Shown: one piece after another, positions 41,213 through 49,282 of the stretch
How the letters are laid out: every line of letters begins with the position of its first letter
How positions within the stretch are numbered: position 1 is the first letter of the stretch
Assembly: GCA_913009635.1 (NCBI GenBank)
Contig: CAJVXI010000003.1
Location: forward strand, 1 to 52,822
Reading direction: 5' to 3'
Length of the DNA: 52,822 bases
Origin: an uncultured bacterium
Lineage (GTDB): Bacteria; Patescibacteriota; Minisyncoccia; UBA6257; UBA9933
Program-made: the position numbers and the translations under genes
Notes under the pieces: generated by a model
Told to the model about the DNA's origin: nothing
Seen by the model: only the letters and a program-made list of their open reading frames with translations
Databases searched by the model: none

Positions 41213-41941
41213 ATGGCTAATTTATTTCATGAAATTTTATATCGTCCTCTATTTAACGCTTTAATTTTTTTATACCAAAATTTTTCTTTTCACGATCTTG
41301 GTATTGCTATTATTCTCCTGACTTTTTTAATTAGGCTAATTTTATTCCCTTTGTTTTATAAGGGCGCTAAGGATCAGGCGATTATGCAGCGCTTGGCGCC
41401 AAAAATTAAAGAAATTCAACGTAATCATAAACATAATAAAGAAAAACAAGCTCAAGCAATGTTAGCGCTTTATCGTCTTCATCGAGTTAACCCCTTTTCC
41501 AGTTTTTTGTTACTTATTGTCCAATTACCGATTATAATAGCTTTATATCGAGTTTTTTTACGGGGGCTTTCAAGCGATTCATTTAATATCTTATATTCTT
41601 TTATTGTTCAGCCGGATTCGTTAAATCTTTTTTCCTTAGGAATAATTGATTTAAGCACTCGTAATATTTTTGTTATAATTTTAGCGGTTGTTGCCCAATA
41701 TTTTCAGGGGAGATTGTCGCTTGCTCAAAATAAAAGCAGCGATACTAAATCATTGTCTCCTATGGAAAAAATGGGCAGGCAAATGGTTTTTATGGGTCCA
41801 GTCTTAACATTTGTTTTTTTATACGTGTTTAATCTACCGTCAGCTGTTGGTCTTTATTGGTTAACAACAACAGCATTTTCAGTTGTTCAACAGGTAGCAA
41901 TTAATAAACAATTAAAACAAAATGGAGAACTTACAAAATAA
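41213..41941 (+). CDS. yidC: YidC/Oxa1 family membrane protein insertase
   Basis: Inserts membrane proteins with or without Sec. 242 residues with the five-helix Oxa1 core and no large periplasmic domain, as in Gram-positive and Patescibacterial YidC. Helix 1 (LGIAIILLTFLIRLILFPLF) holds a conserved Arg, and the cytoplasmic hairpin QRLAPKIKEIQRNHKHNKEK follows. Later helices include FSSFLLLIVQLPIIIALYRVF and FVFLYVFNLPSAVGLYWLTT. It overlaps jag by 20 bases. Confidence 0.94.
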   Translation: MANLFHEILYRPLFNALIFLYQNFSFHDLGIAIILLTFLIRLILFPLFYKGAKDQAIMQRLAPKIKEIQRNHKHNKEKQAQAMLALYRLHRVNPFSSFLLLIVQLPIIIALYRVFLRGLSSDSFNILYSFIVQPDSLNLFSLGIIDLSTRNIFVIILAVVAQYFQGRLSLAQNKSSDTKSLSPMEKMGRQMVFMGPVLTFVFLYVFNLPSAVGLYWLTTTAFSVVQQVAINKQLKQNGELTK

Positions 41942-42350
41942 ACTTCAAAAACTTATTAAGCTAATGGGATTCGATGATTTCTCGATTAGTTATGACGCAG
42001 ATGGCAGTCGTTTTTTAATTTTTCTTAACGAAGGTGAAGATTTTAAGAAATTTTTACCATTTTTTGTAGCCGACTTAAATCATTTAGCTAAATTAATTGC
42101 AAAAAAAGATAAACTGGAAACGGTTTTTGTTGATGTAAATAATTACCGGCGTGAGCGTGAAAATTTAATTTTAGAGTTAGCCAGAGCGACTGCTAGAAAA
42201 GTTGTTGCTACAAACGAGGAGATTTCCTTGCCAATAATGAATGCTTATGAACGCCGATTAGTTCACTTGGAATTAGTTGGTCGACCAGATATAAGTACCG
42301 AGAGCACAGGAGAAGGCAAAGAGAGACGCGTGGTGATTAAACCGATTTAG
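41922..42350 (+). CDS. Jag/KhpB-like R3H-domain RNA-binding protein
   Basis: 142 residues: a KH-like part (residues ~1-75) and a C-terminal R3H domain (LELARATARKVVATNEEISL, then MNAYERRLVHLELVGRPDIS) with the Arg-x3-His spacing. The family is usually encoded after yidC and binds RNA, affecting cell division and elongation in Gram-positives. The N-terminal Jag domain is missing or very short. The stop TAG is immediately followed by the terminal repeat of the four-helix-bundle module. Confidence 0.88.
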   Translation: MENLQNKLQKLIKLMGFDDFSISYDADGSRFLIFLNEGEDFKKFLPFFVADLNHLAKLIAKKDKLETVFVDVNNYRRERENLILELARATARKVVATNEEISLPIMNAYERRLVHLELVGRPDISTESTGEGKERRVVIKPI

Positions 42351-42756
42351 TTAGCCACTAGCCACTAGTATACCAATATGATAAATTCGTATAAAGATTT
42401 AATTGTTTGGCAAAAATCTTTTAATTTAGTTATAGAAATTTATAGATTAACTAATTTATTCCCGAAATCAGAAATTTACGGCTTAGTTGCCCAAATTCGC
42501 CGCTGTGCTGTTTCTATTCCCTCTAATATTGCAGAAGGTTTTGTAAGAAAACATCGAAAAGAATACGCTCAATTTATTTCTATTGCCTTTGGATCTGGCG
42601 CAGAATTGGAAACTCAGCTATTATTATCAAAGGCATTAAAAATGATGCCAGAAAAAGAATTTGTTAAATCAGAAGAATTATTAAATGAAATAATGAAAAT
42701 GTTAAATTCATTATTAACATCTTTAAGAAATTAACGTACTAGTGGCTAGTCGCTAA
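42351..42756. mobile_element. TIR-bounded four-helix-bundle module
   Basis: TTAGCCACTAGCCACTAGTA at 42351-42370 recurs inverted at 42737-42756 with one mismatch in 20. The only content is one S23-like gene, whose stop is 2 bases from the right repeat. The left repeat touches the jag stop, and the right repeat encodes the end (LVISD, stop) of the minus-strand gene beyond. There is no transposase. The same words occur without a gene at 14588-14706 and 26060-26150. Confidence 0.75.
42378..42734 (+). CDS. Four-helix-bundle protein (23S rRNA intervening-sequence/S23 type)
   Basis: 118 residues with the S23 family pattern: YKDLIVWQKSFNLVIEIYRL, FPKSEIYGLVAQIRRCAVSI, PSNIAEGF, GSGAELETQLLLS. Relatives are encoded inside 23S rRNA intervening sequences and as accessory proteins of diversity-generating retroelements, where they form basic, nucleic-acid-binding pentamers. 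Here the gene stands alone inside a pair of inverted repeats. A fragment of a similar gene remains at 49333-49434. Confidence 0.93.
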   Translation: MINSYKDLIVWQKSFNLVIEIYRLTNLFPKSEIYGLVAQIRRCAVSIPSNIAEGFVRKHRKEYAQFISIAFGSGAELETQLLLSKALKMMPEKEFVKSEELLNEIMKMLNSLLTSLRN

Positions 42757-43885
42757 TCACTAATTTGTAAAGTATATTATCGTAGCGGTTGATAAACAGA
42801 AGCTGATTGTCTAAGATCGATAAACGAAAAGCGTCAATAGCTGATTTTGTTTCAGTGTAAATTATTTCAAATGTATTTTGTTCAATGTCCATTTCGTAAA
42901 TAAAATCTTCAAAATAGACGTTTCTTTTTAGATAATCATCCGGCAAAATTGGTTCTTGCGTTGAGCTGTGTGTCTGAGGAATAGCGCAATATATTTTATT
43001 TAAAGTGAGTAGGCACTTATTTGGCAATGTTGAGAAGTCAAAATTTGCTTGAGTTATTCCGTCGTCATTAATTAAATCCAAAGAAGAATTTCTTTTTTGG
43101 TCAACAAAGAATTTTATTCCTAAACTTCCGTCAGCTGACCAATTGGTCATTAAACCTCTTCCAGAGGCTATTTTTTTAAGAGTTTTATTTGTTATATTTA
43201 TTGACCAGATATCAGAATCAATTTGAGAAGATGGTTTTGGAAGCAGTAAAATATTTTCATTGGTTAGCCACTTTAGCTCAAGGTCTTTTTGGGAAAGAGA
43301 AATAATTTTAGTTGTTTTTGTTTCAGATATGTTTTTTGTGATTAAATCGCTTTTTCCGTTGTTGGTTTTCAGATAGGCAATTTTTTTGCTGTCTGGAGAA
43401 AAATCAGCTGCTGTAATTTCAGAAGGAAGTAATTCCCAAATTCTTTCAACTGCATTAAAGATATTAAATTGCGGTGAATCTCTTTTTCCGTATTTTATCA
43501 AAATTCTTTCGCCGTTGGCGCTGCTTTTTATTAATTGAATATTTTCTATTGGCTGAGAACTGATAATTTCATCTTCGGCGTTTTCTATAATTTTGAATAT
43601 TTTACCGTCTTGAGTAATATAGAAGATTTCGGCGGAGATAGTCAGTCCGCCTTCATCAAGGTTATGTCGGATGAAGTAATCAAAAATTGTCTGATCGCTG
43701 ATACTTTTTAGATTAGATGTTGGAGGTATCGGCGATATTGGAGGTGCAGGCGCGGTAATTATTGGAATTGTTGGAGATGTTGGCGGTGTTAAAATTTCCT
43801 GGGATTTTTTCCATGCAAAATAAATTCCACCTGCCAAAGCCAGAATACCAAAGATAACGCCGATTATAATGATTATTTTTCTCAT
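42746..43885 (-). CDS. Membrane-anchored beta-propeller-like protein, 379 aa
   Basis: An N-terminal membrane anchor (IIIIIGVIFGILALAGGIYFA), a Pro/Thr-rich linker (residues ~33-60), then ~310 residues with repeated strand patterns such as FSPDSKKIAYLKTNNGKSDL and WSADGSLGIKFF. These resemble TolB/WD40-type beta-propeller blades. It probably binds a partner outside the membrane. Last gene of the minus-strand secretion-like cluster. Its final residues LVISD and stop come from the inverted repeat of the four-helix-bundle module. Confidence 0.75.
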   Translation of the reverse strand: MRKIIIIIGVIFGILALAGGIYFAWKKSQEILTPPTSPTIPIITAPAPPISPIPPTSNLKSISDQTIFDYFIRHNLDEGGLTISAEIFYITQDGKIFKIIENAEDEIISSQPIENIQLIKSSANGERILIKYGKRDSPQFNIFNAVERIWELLPSEITAADFSPDSKKIAYLKTNNGKSDLITKNISETKTTKIISLSQKDLELKWLTNENILLLPKPSSQIDSDIWSINITNKTLKKIASGRGLMTNWSADGSLGIKFFVDQKRNSSLDLINDDGITQANFDFSTLPNKCLLTLNKIYCAIPQTHSSTQEPILPDDYLKRNVYFEDFIYEMDIEQNTFEIIYTETKSAIDAFRLSILDNQLLFINRYDNILYKLVISD

Positions 43886-43908
43886 ATTTTAAATATTGCG
43901 TTATTTAA

Positions 43909-44340
43909 TTACCATTCTCCGCTAGCGCCACCTCCTTTAAATTCTCCGCCACCCCCACCTTTAAATGTGCCAGCTTCATCCATTGCTTTTTCGATAGACT
44001 CTTGTGTTTTTCCTAATTTTACCAAGTCAGGATTAATAGTATAAAGAATCAGATAGGCGCCTAATAAAAGCGCTAAGCCCCAAATAGCGCCAGTAAACCA
44101 TGCTTTGGCATCTTGCTGTTTTGACGCATTACCGGCGGAAACCGTATATAAAATTCCACCGTAAACCATTACTCCTAAGGCAATAACTCCGACTACGCCT
44201 AAAGCCCAAATATAAACACTACTTACCATTCCTGCCGGTTTTGTTTCGCCTGACCAAGGGTAATCTATACTAGCAGCAACTCCAAGCAGAGGGAAAAGCG
44301 CAATGACAATTATAAAAATTTTTAAAATTATTTTTTTCAT
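43909..44340 (-). CDS. VirB2/TrbC-like pilin
   Basis: 143 residues: a signal peptide (ILKIFIIVIALFPLLGVAA), then two hydrophobic helices (VYIWALGVVGVIALGVMVYGGI and AIWGLALLLGAYLILYTI) separated by a short polar loop (SAGNASKQQDAKAW). A Gly-rich tail (GGGGGEFKGGGAS) follows. This is the plan of VirB2/TrbC pilins of type IV secretion systems. It lies in the same direction and cluster as the VirB4-like ATPase. Whether it forms a pilus in this lineage is unknown. Confidence 0.8.
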   Translation of the reverse strand: MKKIILKIFIIVIALFPLLGVAASIDYPWSGETKPAGMVSSVYIWALGVVGVIALGVMVYGGILYTVSAGNASKQQDAKAWFTGAIWGLALLLGAYLILYTINPDLVKLGKTQESIEKAMDEAGTFKGGGGGEFKGGGASGEW

Positions 44341-44352
44341 ATATTGATATTA

Positions 44353-45057
44353 TTATTTTATTTGTAATTGAATATTCTTATTTGCAAATTCAAATTGATT
44401 AGCGATATTTTTAATTATCGCTTTAAGATTTATAACGGTTCCTGGCGGAGTTTGCGTATTAATACTTAAACTAAGTTCTTGCGGGTTTTCGGTAATATCA
44501 GCTACTTGCTCATTAGCCCACCATTCAAAAGAAAGTTCGCCTAAATCTTTAATATTAAAAAAGAATGGAAAAACATGGAATAAATTTTCCCCAGCGCTAA
44601 TTTTTTGTTCAGTATAAGGCGCGTCGATTATAGCTTCCGGCATAACTATTGGAATATGAATAATTTTATATAAAGCGTTCGCGCTATAATCAACAACGGC
44701 AATTTTTACTTCAATATCGTTTCCTCGAAAATTATTATTGATAAATTGTAAGGATTTTATTCCTAAGCCGCTGTCTTCGTTTTTAAATAATTTATCGTTG
44801 ATATACCAACGGATTTTATTTTTTGAAAGATTAACGATTTTATTATTATTAATTAATTCAAAATTTATATTAATTGAAGAACCGCGAGTTGGAAAAACTT
44901 TGCCTTGGTACCAGTTTGGCACATAGCTGTCAGCTTGCCAAGAAGTAAGAAATTGGTGAGAAGCTCCAAAAGAAGAAAAAGGGAAGAAAAAAGAGAAAAG
45001 AAAAAATATGGCTAGAAATATGGAGATGTTTTTAAATTTTTTAATATTAGTATTCAT
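44353..45057 (-). CDS. Exported protein of the secretion cluster, 234 aa
   Basis: Signal peptide at residues ~10-32 (ISIFLAIFFLFSFFFPFSSFG). The mature part is strand-rich and may be two Ig-like domains (KNKIRWYINDKLFKN; FEWWANEQVADITENP). No known motif. It lies 12 bases from the pilin gene, so it probably works outside the membrane with the pilin. Confidence 0.7.
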   Translation of the reverse strand: MNTNIKKFKNISIFLAIFFLFSFFFPFSSFGASHQFLTSWQADSYVPNWYQGKVFPTRGSSININFELINNNKIVNLSKNKIRWYINDKLFKNEDSGLGIKSLQFINNNFRGNDIEVKIAVVDYSANALYKIIHIPIVMPEAIIDAPYTEQKISAGENLFHVFPFFFNIKDLGELSFEWWANEQVADITENPQELSLSINTQTPPGTVINLKAIIKNIANQFEFANKNIQLQIK

Positions 45058-45062
45058 TTTTA

Positions 45063-45395
45063 TTATTTTATTATTTTTACCGCTTTTGCCACTTTTACTC
45101 CCTCAGTAGTTGTTGGATGATTAGCTAAATAAATTGTAATAATTAAGCCAACCGTTCTCATAGGTAAGGCGCCTAAATATGGAATACATTCTAAAATATT
45201 AGTGGCTAAATCATAGGTTGACCTCACTCCTTTTATTCTAAAATAAAATTGAGTAACTGGGAAGGTTATAAGATCTAATATCAAAAAGTCGTCTAAACCG
45301 AAAAAAATCAATATTATGCCAATCAAGTCAGTAAATCCAATATACATTATCAATAAAATTGATTCTGGGAGTGATATGCATTTTTCATTATTCAT
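45063..45395 (-). CDS. Small integral membrane protein, 110 aa
   Basis: Two or three hydrophobic stretches (ILLIMYIGFTDLIGIILIFFGL; PYLGALPMRTVGLIITIYLA) with short loops. No recognised family. It lies 3 bases after the VirB4-like gene and 5 bases before the exported 234-aa protein, so it is part of the secretion operon, perhaps a channel component such as VirB3/VirB6-like, which I infer from position only. Confidence 0.65.
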   Translation of the reverse strand: MNNEKCISLPESILLIMYIGFTDLIGIILIFFGLDDFLILDLITFPVTQFYFRIKGVRSTYDLATNILECIPYLGALPMRTVGLIITIYLANHPTTTEGVKVAKAVKIIK

Positions 45396-45398
45396 AAT

Positions 45399-47144
45399 TT
45401 AGCTGTCTTTTTGTCCAAGTAATTGTTCCGGACTCGTTGTAATAACTTGGTCTTCAAAATAAGAAGCAATAATTTGAATTGATACGTGTTTTAAGCCCGC
45501 GAAGAATAGTCCTTCACCAATTGCCGCTTCTAATAATAATTGCTTTTCCGCTTCAGTAAGATTAAAAGTTTTAGCTATTAAATCTATGGTTGACGGCGCT
45601 TGTTTTAATAAAAGCTGCAAAGAAGAGTTGGTGATAATCGGCCGACCAAAAGGCGATTCAAGAAAATCAGCGACATTTTGAGTAATAGTAGTAAGTCCTA
45701 AATAATATTTTCTGCAGCGTTTTGCCAAACTAAAAAGAAAGGAAGCGCTGTCCGGGTATTTCATCATCCACCACGCCTCGTCAATAATCATAATTCGTTT
45801 TTTCATTTTGGCGCGAATAAGATTCCAGATAAAGTTAAGCACAATATACATGGCAATCGGCCTAAGTTGTTCTTCCAAATCGCGAATTGAGAAAACAATT
45901 AAACGGTTTTCAATGTCAATATTTGTTTGTTTGTTCGTGAAGCCAGAATAGCTTCCTCGAGTGTATTTTTCTAAACGCTGGGCTAATCCCAGAGCGCCTT
46001 TTGTATTTTCTAAGATAATTTGTAAATCTTCCAATGTTGGCGGTTGGACTTGGGTAAAATCTTTTTTCTCAGGCGTAATGTCTCGCGAAGCGTATGTTTC
46101 GGTAACCGCTCTATCTAAAAGAGCGTCTTCTTCGGGTGTAATTTCGCCAAGCATTAATTTTATCAGGCCGGTAAGATTAAGAATGTGCGATTTAAAAACA
46201 TCAGCAGCATCTTCATTTTCTGGAATAATAGGGATATCAAAGGGATTGATTTGATTTTCTGAAGTTAAGGAGATTTTAAAAAAGCTTCCGCCAACTGATT
46301 CAGTTAATTTTTGATATTCATTTTCTGGGTCAATAACTAAAACGTCAATCCCCATCATTAAAGAGCGGATAATTTCTATTTTAGTGGCGTAAGATTTACC
46401 AGCTCCGGCTTTAGCAAAAACAACCTGATTCGCGTTTTCTAAAGAAAAGCGGTCAAAAATTACTAAGGTATTATTATGACGATTAATACCGTAAAGAATT
46501 CCTTCGTCAGAAGTTAAATCAGTGGAAACAAATGGGAAAAATGAGGAAACAGGACCTGAATTAAGCGGAGTGTGGATGAGAAGCTTGTCTTGACCAAGAG
46601 GTAGTGTTGACTGAACTCCTTCTAATTGTTGGAAAATTGCCGGCTTAACGTAAACTAAATGGCTTTCAAATAAGGAGTTAATGCTTTCTTCTAAGCTATT
46701 AAGCTCTTCAATTGTTTCGCCGTAAATAGTGATATAAATTCCTACGTTAAATAATCGTTCCCTGGCTTGCTGAAGAGAATCTCGAAGTGATTCAATGTCT
46801 TGAAACGCGGTTTCTAAAAGTGGGTCTCTAACAAGACCTTTTTCTTGTTTTTCTAAAAGTTGAGCCTCAATTTGGGCGGTTTTTTTGCGTAGGCTTCTCA
46901 ATGCTATACTTGTGTCAACTGGGTGTATAAAAATGGAAATATCCAAAAGATTAGGAAGATTAATAATTGAATTAAACCAGCCGGTTGCCAGGTAGCGCGG
47001 GTAAGTAAAGATAAAAATTGTCTTCGCGAACTTATCGCCTAATTTTAAATAATTAGGATTGACTTCCATGGCTGCCGGCGCAATAACGTTTTTAATATCT
47101 TTTTCTCCAGCCGTATAAGGTTGAGGTATTTTAATCTTTTCCAT
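45399..47144 (-). CDS. VirB4-family secretion ATPase
   Basis: 581 residues. Walker A is VVFAKAGAGKSYATKIEIIR near residue 240. Walker B is RIMIIDEAWWMMKYPDSA, followed by the arginine-rich RCRKYYLGLTTITQNVADFL typical of VirB4/TraC. The N-terminal part (residues ~1-200) is a short TraC-like domain. VirB4 powers pilus assembly and substrate transfer in type IV secretion. Its companion TraC-like protein is encoded 0.5 kb upstream, separated by a TIR-bounded gene. It overlaps that gene by 14 bases. Confidence 0.93.
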   Translation of the reverse strand: MEKIKIPQPYTAGEKDIKNVIAPAAMEVNPNYLKLGDKFAKTIFIFTYPRYLATGWFNSIINLPNLLDISIFIHPVDTSIALRSLRKKTAQIEAQLLEKQEKGLVRDPLLETAFQDIESLRDSLQQARERLFNVGIYITIYGETIEELNSLEESINSLFESHLVYVKPAIFQQLEGVQSTLPLGQDKLLIHTPLNSGPVSSFFPFVSTDLTSDEGILYGINRHNNTLVIFDRFSLENANQVVFAKAGAGKSYATKIEIIRSLMMGIDVLVIDPENEYQKLTESVGGSFFKISLTSENQINPFDIPIIPENEDAADVFKSHILNLTGLIKLMLGEITPEEDALLDRAVTETYASRDITPEKKDFTQVQPPTLEDLQIILENTKGALGLAQRLEKYTRGSYSGFTNKQTNIDIENRLIVFSIRDLEEQLRPIAMYIVLNFIWNLIRAKMKKRIMIIDEAWWMMKYPDSASFLFSLAKRCRKYYLGLTTITQNVADFLESPFGRPIITNSSLQLLLKQAPSTIDLIAKTFNLTEAEKQLLLEAAIGEGLFFAGLKHVSIQIIASYFEDQVITTSPEQLLGQKDS

Positions 47145-47580
47145 AAGAGTGTTCGCGAATTAGCGAATTCGCGCGAATATACGAATTTAATTTAAAATTA
47201 GAATTAAGAACTCGTCGGTATTTGATGCCATCCTTAGTAAAATATATTATAATCGCTAATTTGTAATTGCCCGATTTTAGATAATTCATAACTTGTTTAA
47301 TAAAAGGATATCCTAAATTATACCTTGCTTTTAATTCAACGACAATTTTACCGTTAATAACAAAATCTAATCGATATCGTCCAATTTTATTATTTTCATA
47401 TTTTATATCAATAATTTTTTCGCGTTCGTATTTTAATAGCTCATTGTCTAATTCTTTGCTGAAAGCTTTTTGATAATAATCTTCTTTTAAGCCATAACCC
47501 AGATTATTATATGTTTTAAAAGCCGCGCCAATTATTTTATAACTTTCTTTTGGATAAATAATTTCTTTGTTATTCGCCAT
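47131..47580 (-). CDS. GxxExxY protein (PD-(D/E)XK fold), 149 aa
   Basis: The family motif GLKEDYY is at residues ~28-35, and the PD-(D/E)XK-type catalytic set is LDFVINGKIVVELKA (D...ExK), followed by QVMNYLKSGNYKLAIIIYF. The family is widespread in environmental bacteria and unsolved in function; a nuclease is expected from the fold. The C-terminus YIRANSLIREHSYGKD is encoded by the left terminal repeat and runs into the VirB4 start. It sits between traC-like and virB4-like genes that are normally adjacent. Confidence 0.9.
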   Translation of the reverse strand: MANNKEIIYPKESYKIIGAAFKTYNNLGYGLKEDYYQKAFSKELDNELLKYEREKIIDIKYENNKIGRYRLDFVINGKIVVELKARYNLGYPFIKQVMNYLKSGNYKLAIIIYFTKDGIKYRRVLNSNFKLNSYIRANSLIREHSYGKD

Positions 47581-47601
47581 ATTCGCAAATATTCGCTAAT
47601 T
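47158..47601. mobile_element. TIR-bounded GxxExxY module 1
   Basis: AATTAGCGAATTCGCGCGAA and following bases at 47158-47187 recur inverted at 47572-47601 (ATTCGCAAATATTCGCTAAT). AATTAGCGAAT, GCGAATAT and CGAAT match between the arms. The GxxExxY gene starts in one repeat and ends through the other. The unit lies between two genes of the secretion operon, in the operon's direction. Confidence 0.7.
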
Positions 47602-47606
47602 AGTGA

Positions 47607-48254
47607 TTACTCTTTTGCTATTTTTAATTCTTTTTTCTCTATCGCGCTTGGATTGTAAAGATTATAAAATAATTCAATCAATTCTTCATTATTAAGAGGC
47701 ACTATTCGGAGACCGATTTGCGTAAGACCATTAACTACTCGGTCTGTTTTGTGATTAAGCTGTTGGATTTTTTGCTCCAAAGTTTGCTCTGTTTGAGACG
47801 ATTGTATTTTTTTGCCAAGTTTAAACATATTTAAAAGTTTTTTACCGCCAACAGGAATTTTAATTGGGTCATAAGGAACTACAACAAAGAAAGTTTTTGC
47901 CATTACCGCGTTTTGCTCCACAAATGAACGTATAAATTCTATGTATTCAGAAATTTGATTTTTTAATAGCCCGTTGTCTTCTTGGCTTTTGCGTTCAGCT
48001 AATTTTTTAAGGTAGCCGTCAATATTAAGTTTCCGCGAATGTATTATAAATTGGACAGAAAAGTCCAGTGTATTTAAAAAATTTTGATAGGTATAAGTAA
48101 TAATATTTTGTTCTTCTTCTGATTTAAGTTCAAAATTAATTCCAGCCACCATTAAAATTCGGCGTAACGAACCGTTTTTTAAAACAATTACGCCGTTAAC
48201 AATGTCTTCTATATCAACAAATTGCTGAGTGGAGCCACTTTGTTTTTGTGCCAT
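47607..48254 (-). CDS. TraC-like N-terminal domain protein of the secretion cluster
   Basis: 215 residues resembling the N-terminal domain of TraC/VirB4: QFVDIEDIVNGVIVLKNGSL, FLNTLDFSVQFIIHSRKLNI, and KTFFVVVPYDPI, with a C-terminal VVNGLTQIGLRIVPLNNEEL. In Patescibacteria this domain is often a separate gene from the VirB4 ATPase, so the split is probably ancestral rather than caused by the inserted GxxExxY module. Confidence 0.85.
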   Translation of the reverse strand: MAQKQSGSTQQFVDIEDIVNGVIVLKNGSLRRILMVAGINFELKSEEEQNIITYTYQNFLNTLDFSVQFIIHSRKLNIDGYLKKLAERKSQEDNGLLKNQISEYIEFIRSFVEQNAVMAKTFFVVVPYDPIKIPVGGKKLLNMFKLGKKIQSSQTEQTLEQKIQQLNHKTDRVVNGLTQIGLRIVPLNNEELIELFYNLYNPSAIEKKELKIAKE

Positions 48255-48262
48255 AGTAATGT

Positions 48263-48741
48263 AATGCTAATATACTAATTCATACTAATTATACTAATAA
48301 ATACTAATTTATGTAAATTTATTTCTTGTATCCGTATCTATCCGAATTATTCTCATTGGCTTAATGTATTGAGATCTAAAGTTTATTAATAATCCAAGTT
48401 TAATATCTGCAATTTGTAAATAGCGTTGTATCTGGCAATAATCTTCGCGAGTAATAATTCTTTTAGTTTTTATCTCGATAATAATTTTATTGTCTATTAA
48501 AAAATCAACTATATTACCGGTATCGCCAAGAATAAACTCTCTTTTATAAGAAATTTTGATTTCTTTTAATTGTTTTTCTATTTTATCGGCATACTGTTTT
48601 TCGCGTGCATATCTTCCTATTTCATTATGAATATCAAAACAAATACCGGTAATAATATAAGAAAGTTCAGGGTAAATTAATTTATTATTTTTGTTATTCG
48701 TATTCATTAGTATCATTAGCACGCATTCGTATATTGGCATT
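48263..48741. mobile_element. TIR-bounded GxxExxY module 2
   Basis: A 46-bp repeat at 48263-48308 (starting AATGCTAATATACTAATTCA) is matched by an inverted 46-bp repeat at 48696-48741 (reading AATGCCAATATACGAATGCG on the minus strand) without gaps and with about four in five bases equal. The enclosed gene's stop begins at the first base after the left repeat, and its start lies in the right repeat. Near-identical words occur without cargo at 27505-27700. Confidence 0.78.
48309..48707 (-). CDS. GxxExxY-like protein (PD-(D/E)XK fold), 132 aa
   Basis: I start at [15 protein letters not shown] (48707), since the upstream residues of the tracked ORF are repeat-encoded. The motif is in the variant form [11 protein letters not shown], and the nuclease-type core is [21 protein letters not shown], followed by [19 protein letters not shown]. 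It differs clearly from the other GxxExxY protein 0.7 kb away, so this is not a recent duplication. It lies between prgI and the traC-like gene. Confidence 0.88.
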   Translation of the reverse strand: MNTNNKNNKLIYPELSYIITGICFDIHNEIGRYAREKQYADKIEKQLKEIKISYKREFILGDTGNIVDFLIDNKIIIEIKTKRIITREDYCQIQRYLQIADIKLGLLINFRSQYIKPMRIIRIDTDTRNKFT

Positions 48742-48744
48742 GCG

Positions 48745-49275
48745 CTATCTATAATCAACGCGTTTGGCAATTTCCTTTTCTCCGGTAATTTTTCTAAAAA
48801 GCTGAAATTTTTCTTTGGGCTTTTTCCCCCAAAAAGGTGTTCTTATGGTTTTTTCTCTTTTTGGCACGGGATTTTTGGTGGTCAAAAGATTTTGCCATAG
48901 TTTTTTTATGTTCGGTGTTTCAGAAAAAAATTTTTCCAATTTTTCTCTTTTAGAAATAACAGCTTCTGTTGTTGGAATTTCAATAAATTTTTCTTCTACT
49001 TCTCTTTGCCAAAGATAAAGTCGTGGCCTCCAGATAAAGCCCATAGCCAGCCAGAGGATTTCAGGAAGTGGTTTTCCGTTGTATTTTATAAGAGCTAAAG
49101 CCAGCGCTATTATCGTTAAAAAAACCGAAATTAAAAACCATAACCACATTTGTATGATAAAAAAAAGCATAAAACTAATAAGTCCAGCACCGGCTAAATA
49201 TAAAAATTGCCTTAAGCTTAAAGGTCCAATAATTTTATTTTCAACATCAATAAATTGTGGGACTTGAAATTGCAT
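48745..49275 (-). CDS. PrgI-family membrane protein
   Basis: 176 residues. The start [20 protein letters not shown] and a pair of membrane helices ([37 protein letters not shown]) followed by [23 protein letters not shown] match the PrgI family of type IV secretion gene clusters in Gram-positives and Patescibacteria. The basic C-terminal tail is cytoplasmic. First core gene of the minus-strand order prgI, traC-like, virB4-like, membrane, exported, pilin. Confidence 0.9.
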   Translation of the reverse strand: MQFQVPQFIDVENKIIGPLSLRQFLYLAGAGLISFMLFFIIQMWLWFLISVFLTIIALALALIKYNGKPLPEILWLAMGFIWRPRLYLWQREVEEKFIEIPTTEAVISKREKLEKFFSETPNIKKLWQNLLTTKNPVPKREKTIRTPFWGKKPKEKFQLFRKITGEKEIAKRVDYR

Positions 49276-49282
49276 AAAATTA

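Noticed and set aside
45399-48254. One virB4 gene split in two by insertion of the GxxExxY module
   Set aside because: The TraC-like and VirB4-like parts are both complete-looking and are commonly separate genes in this lineage; the module only lies in the gap between them.
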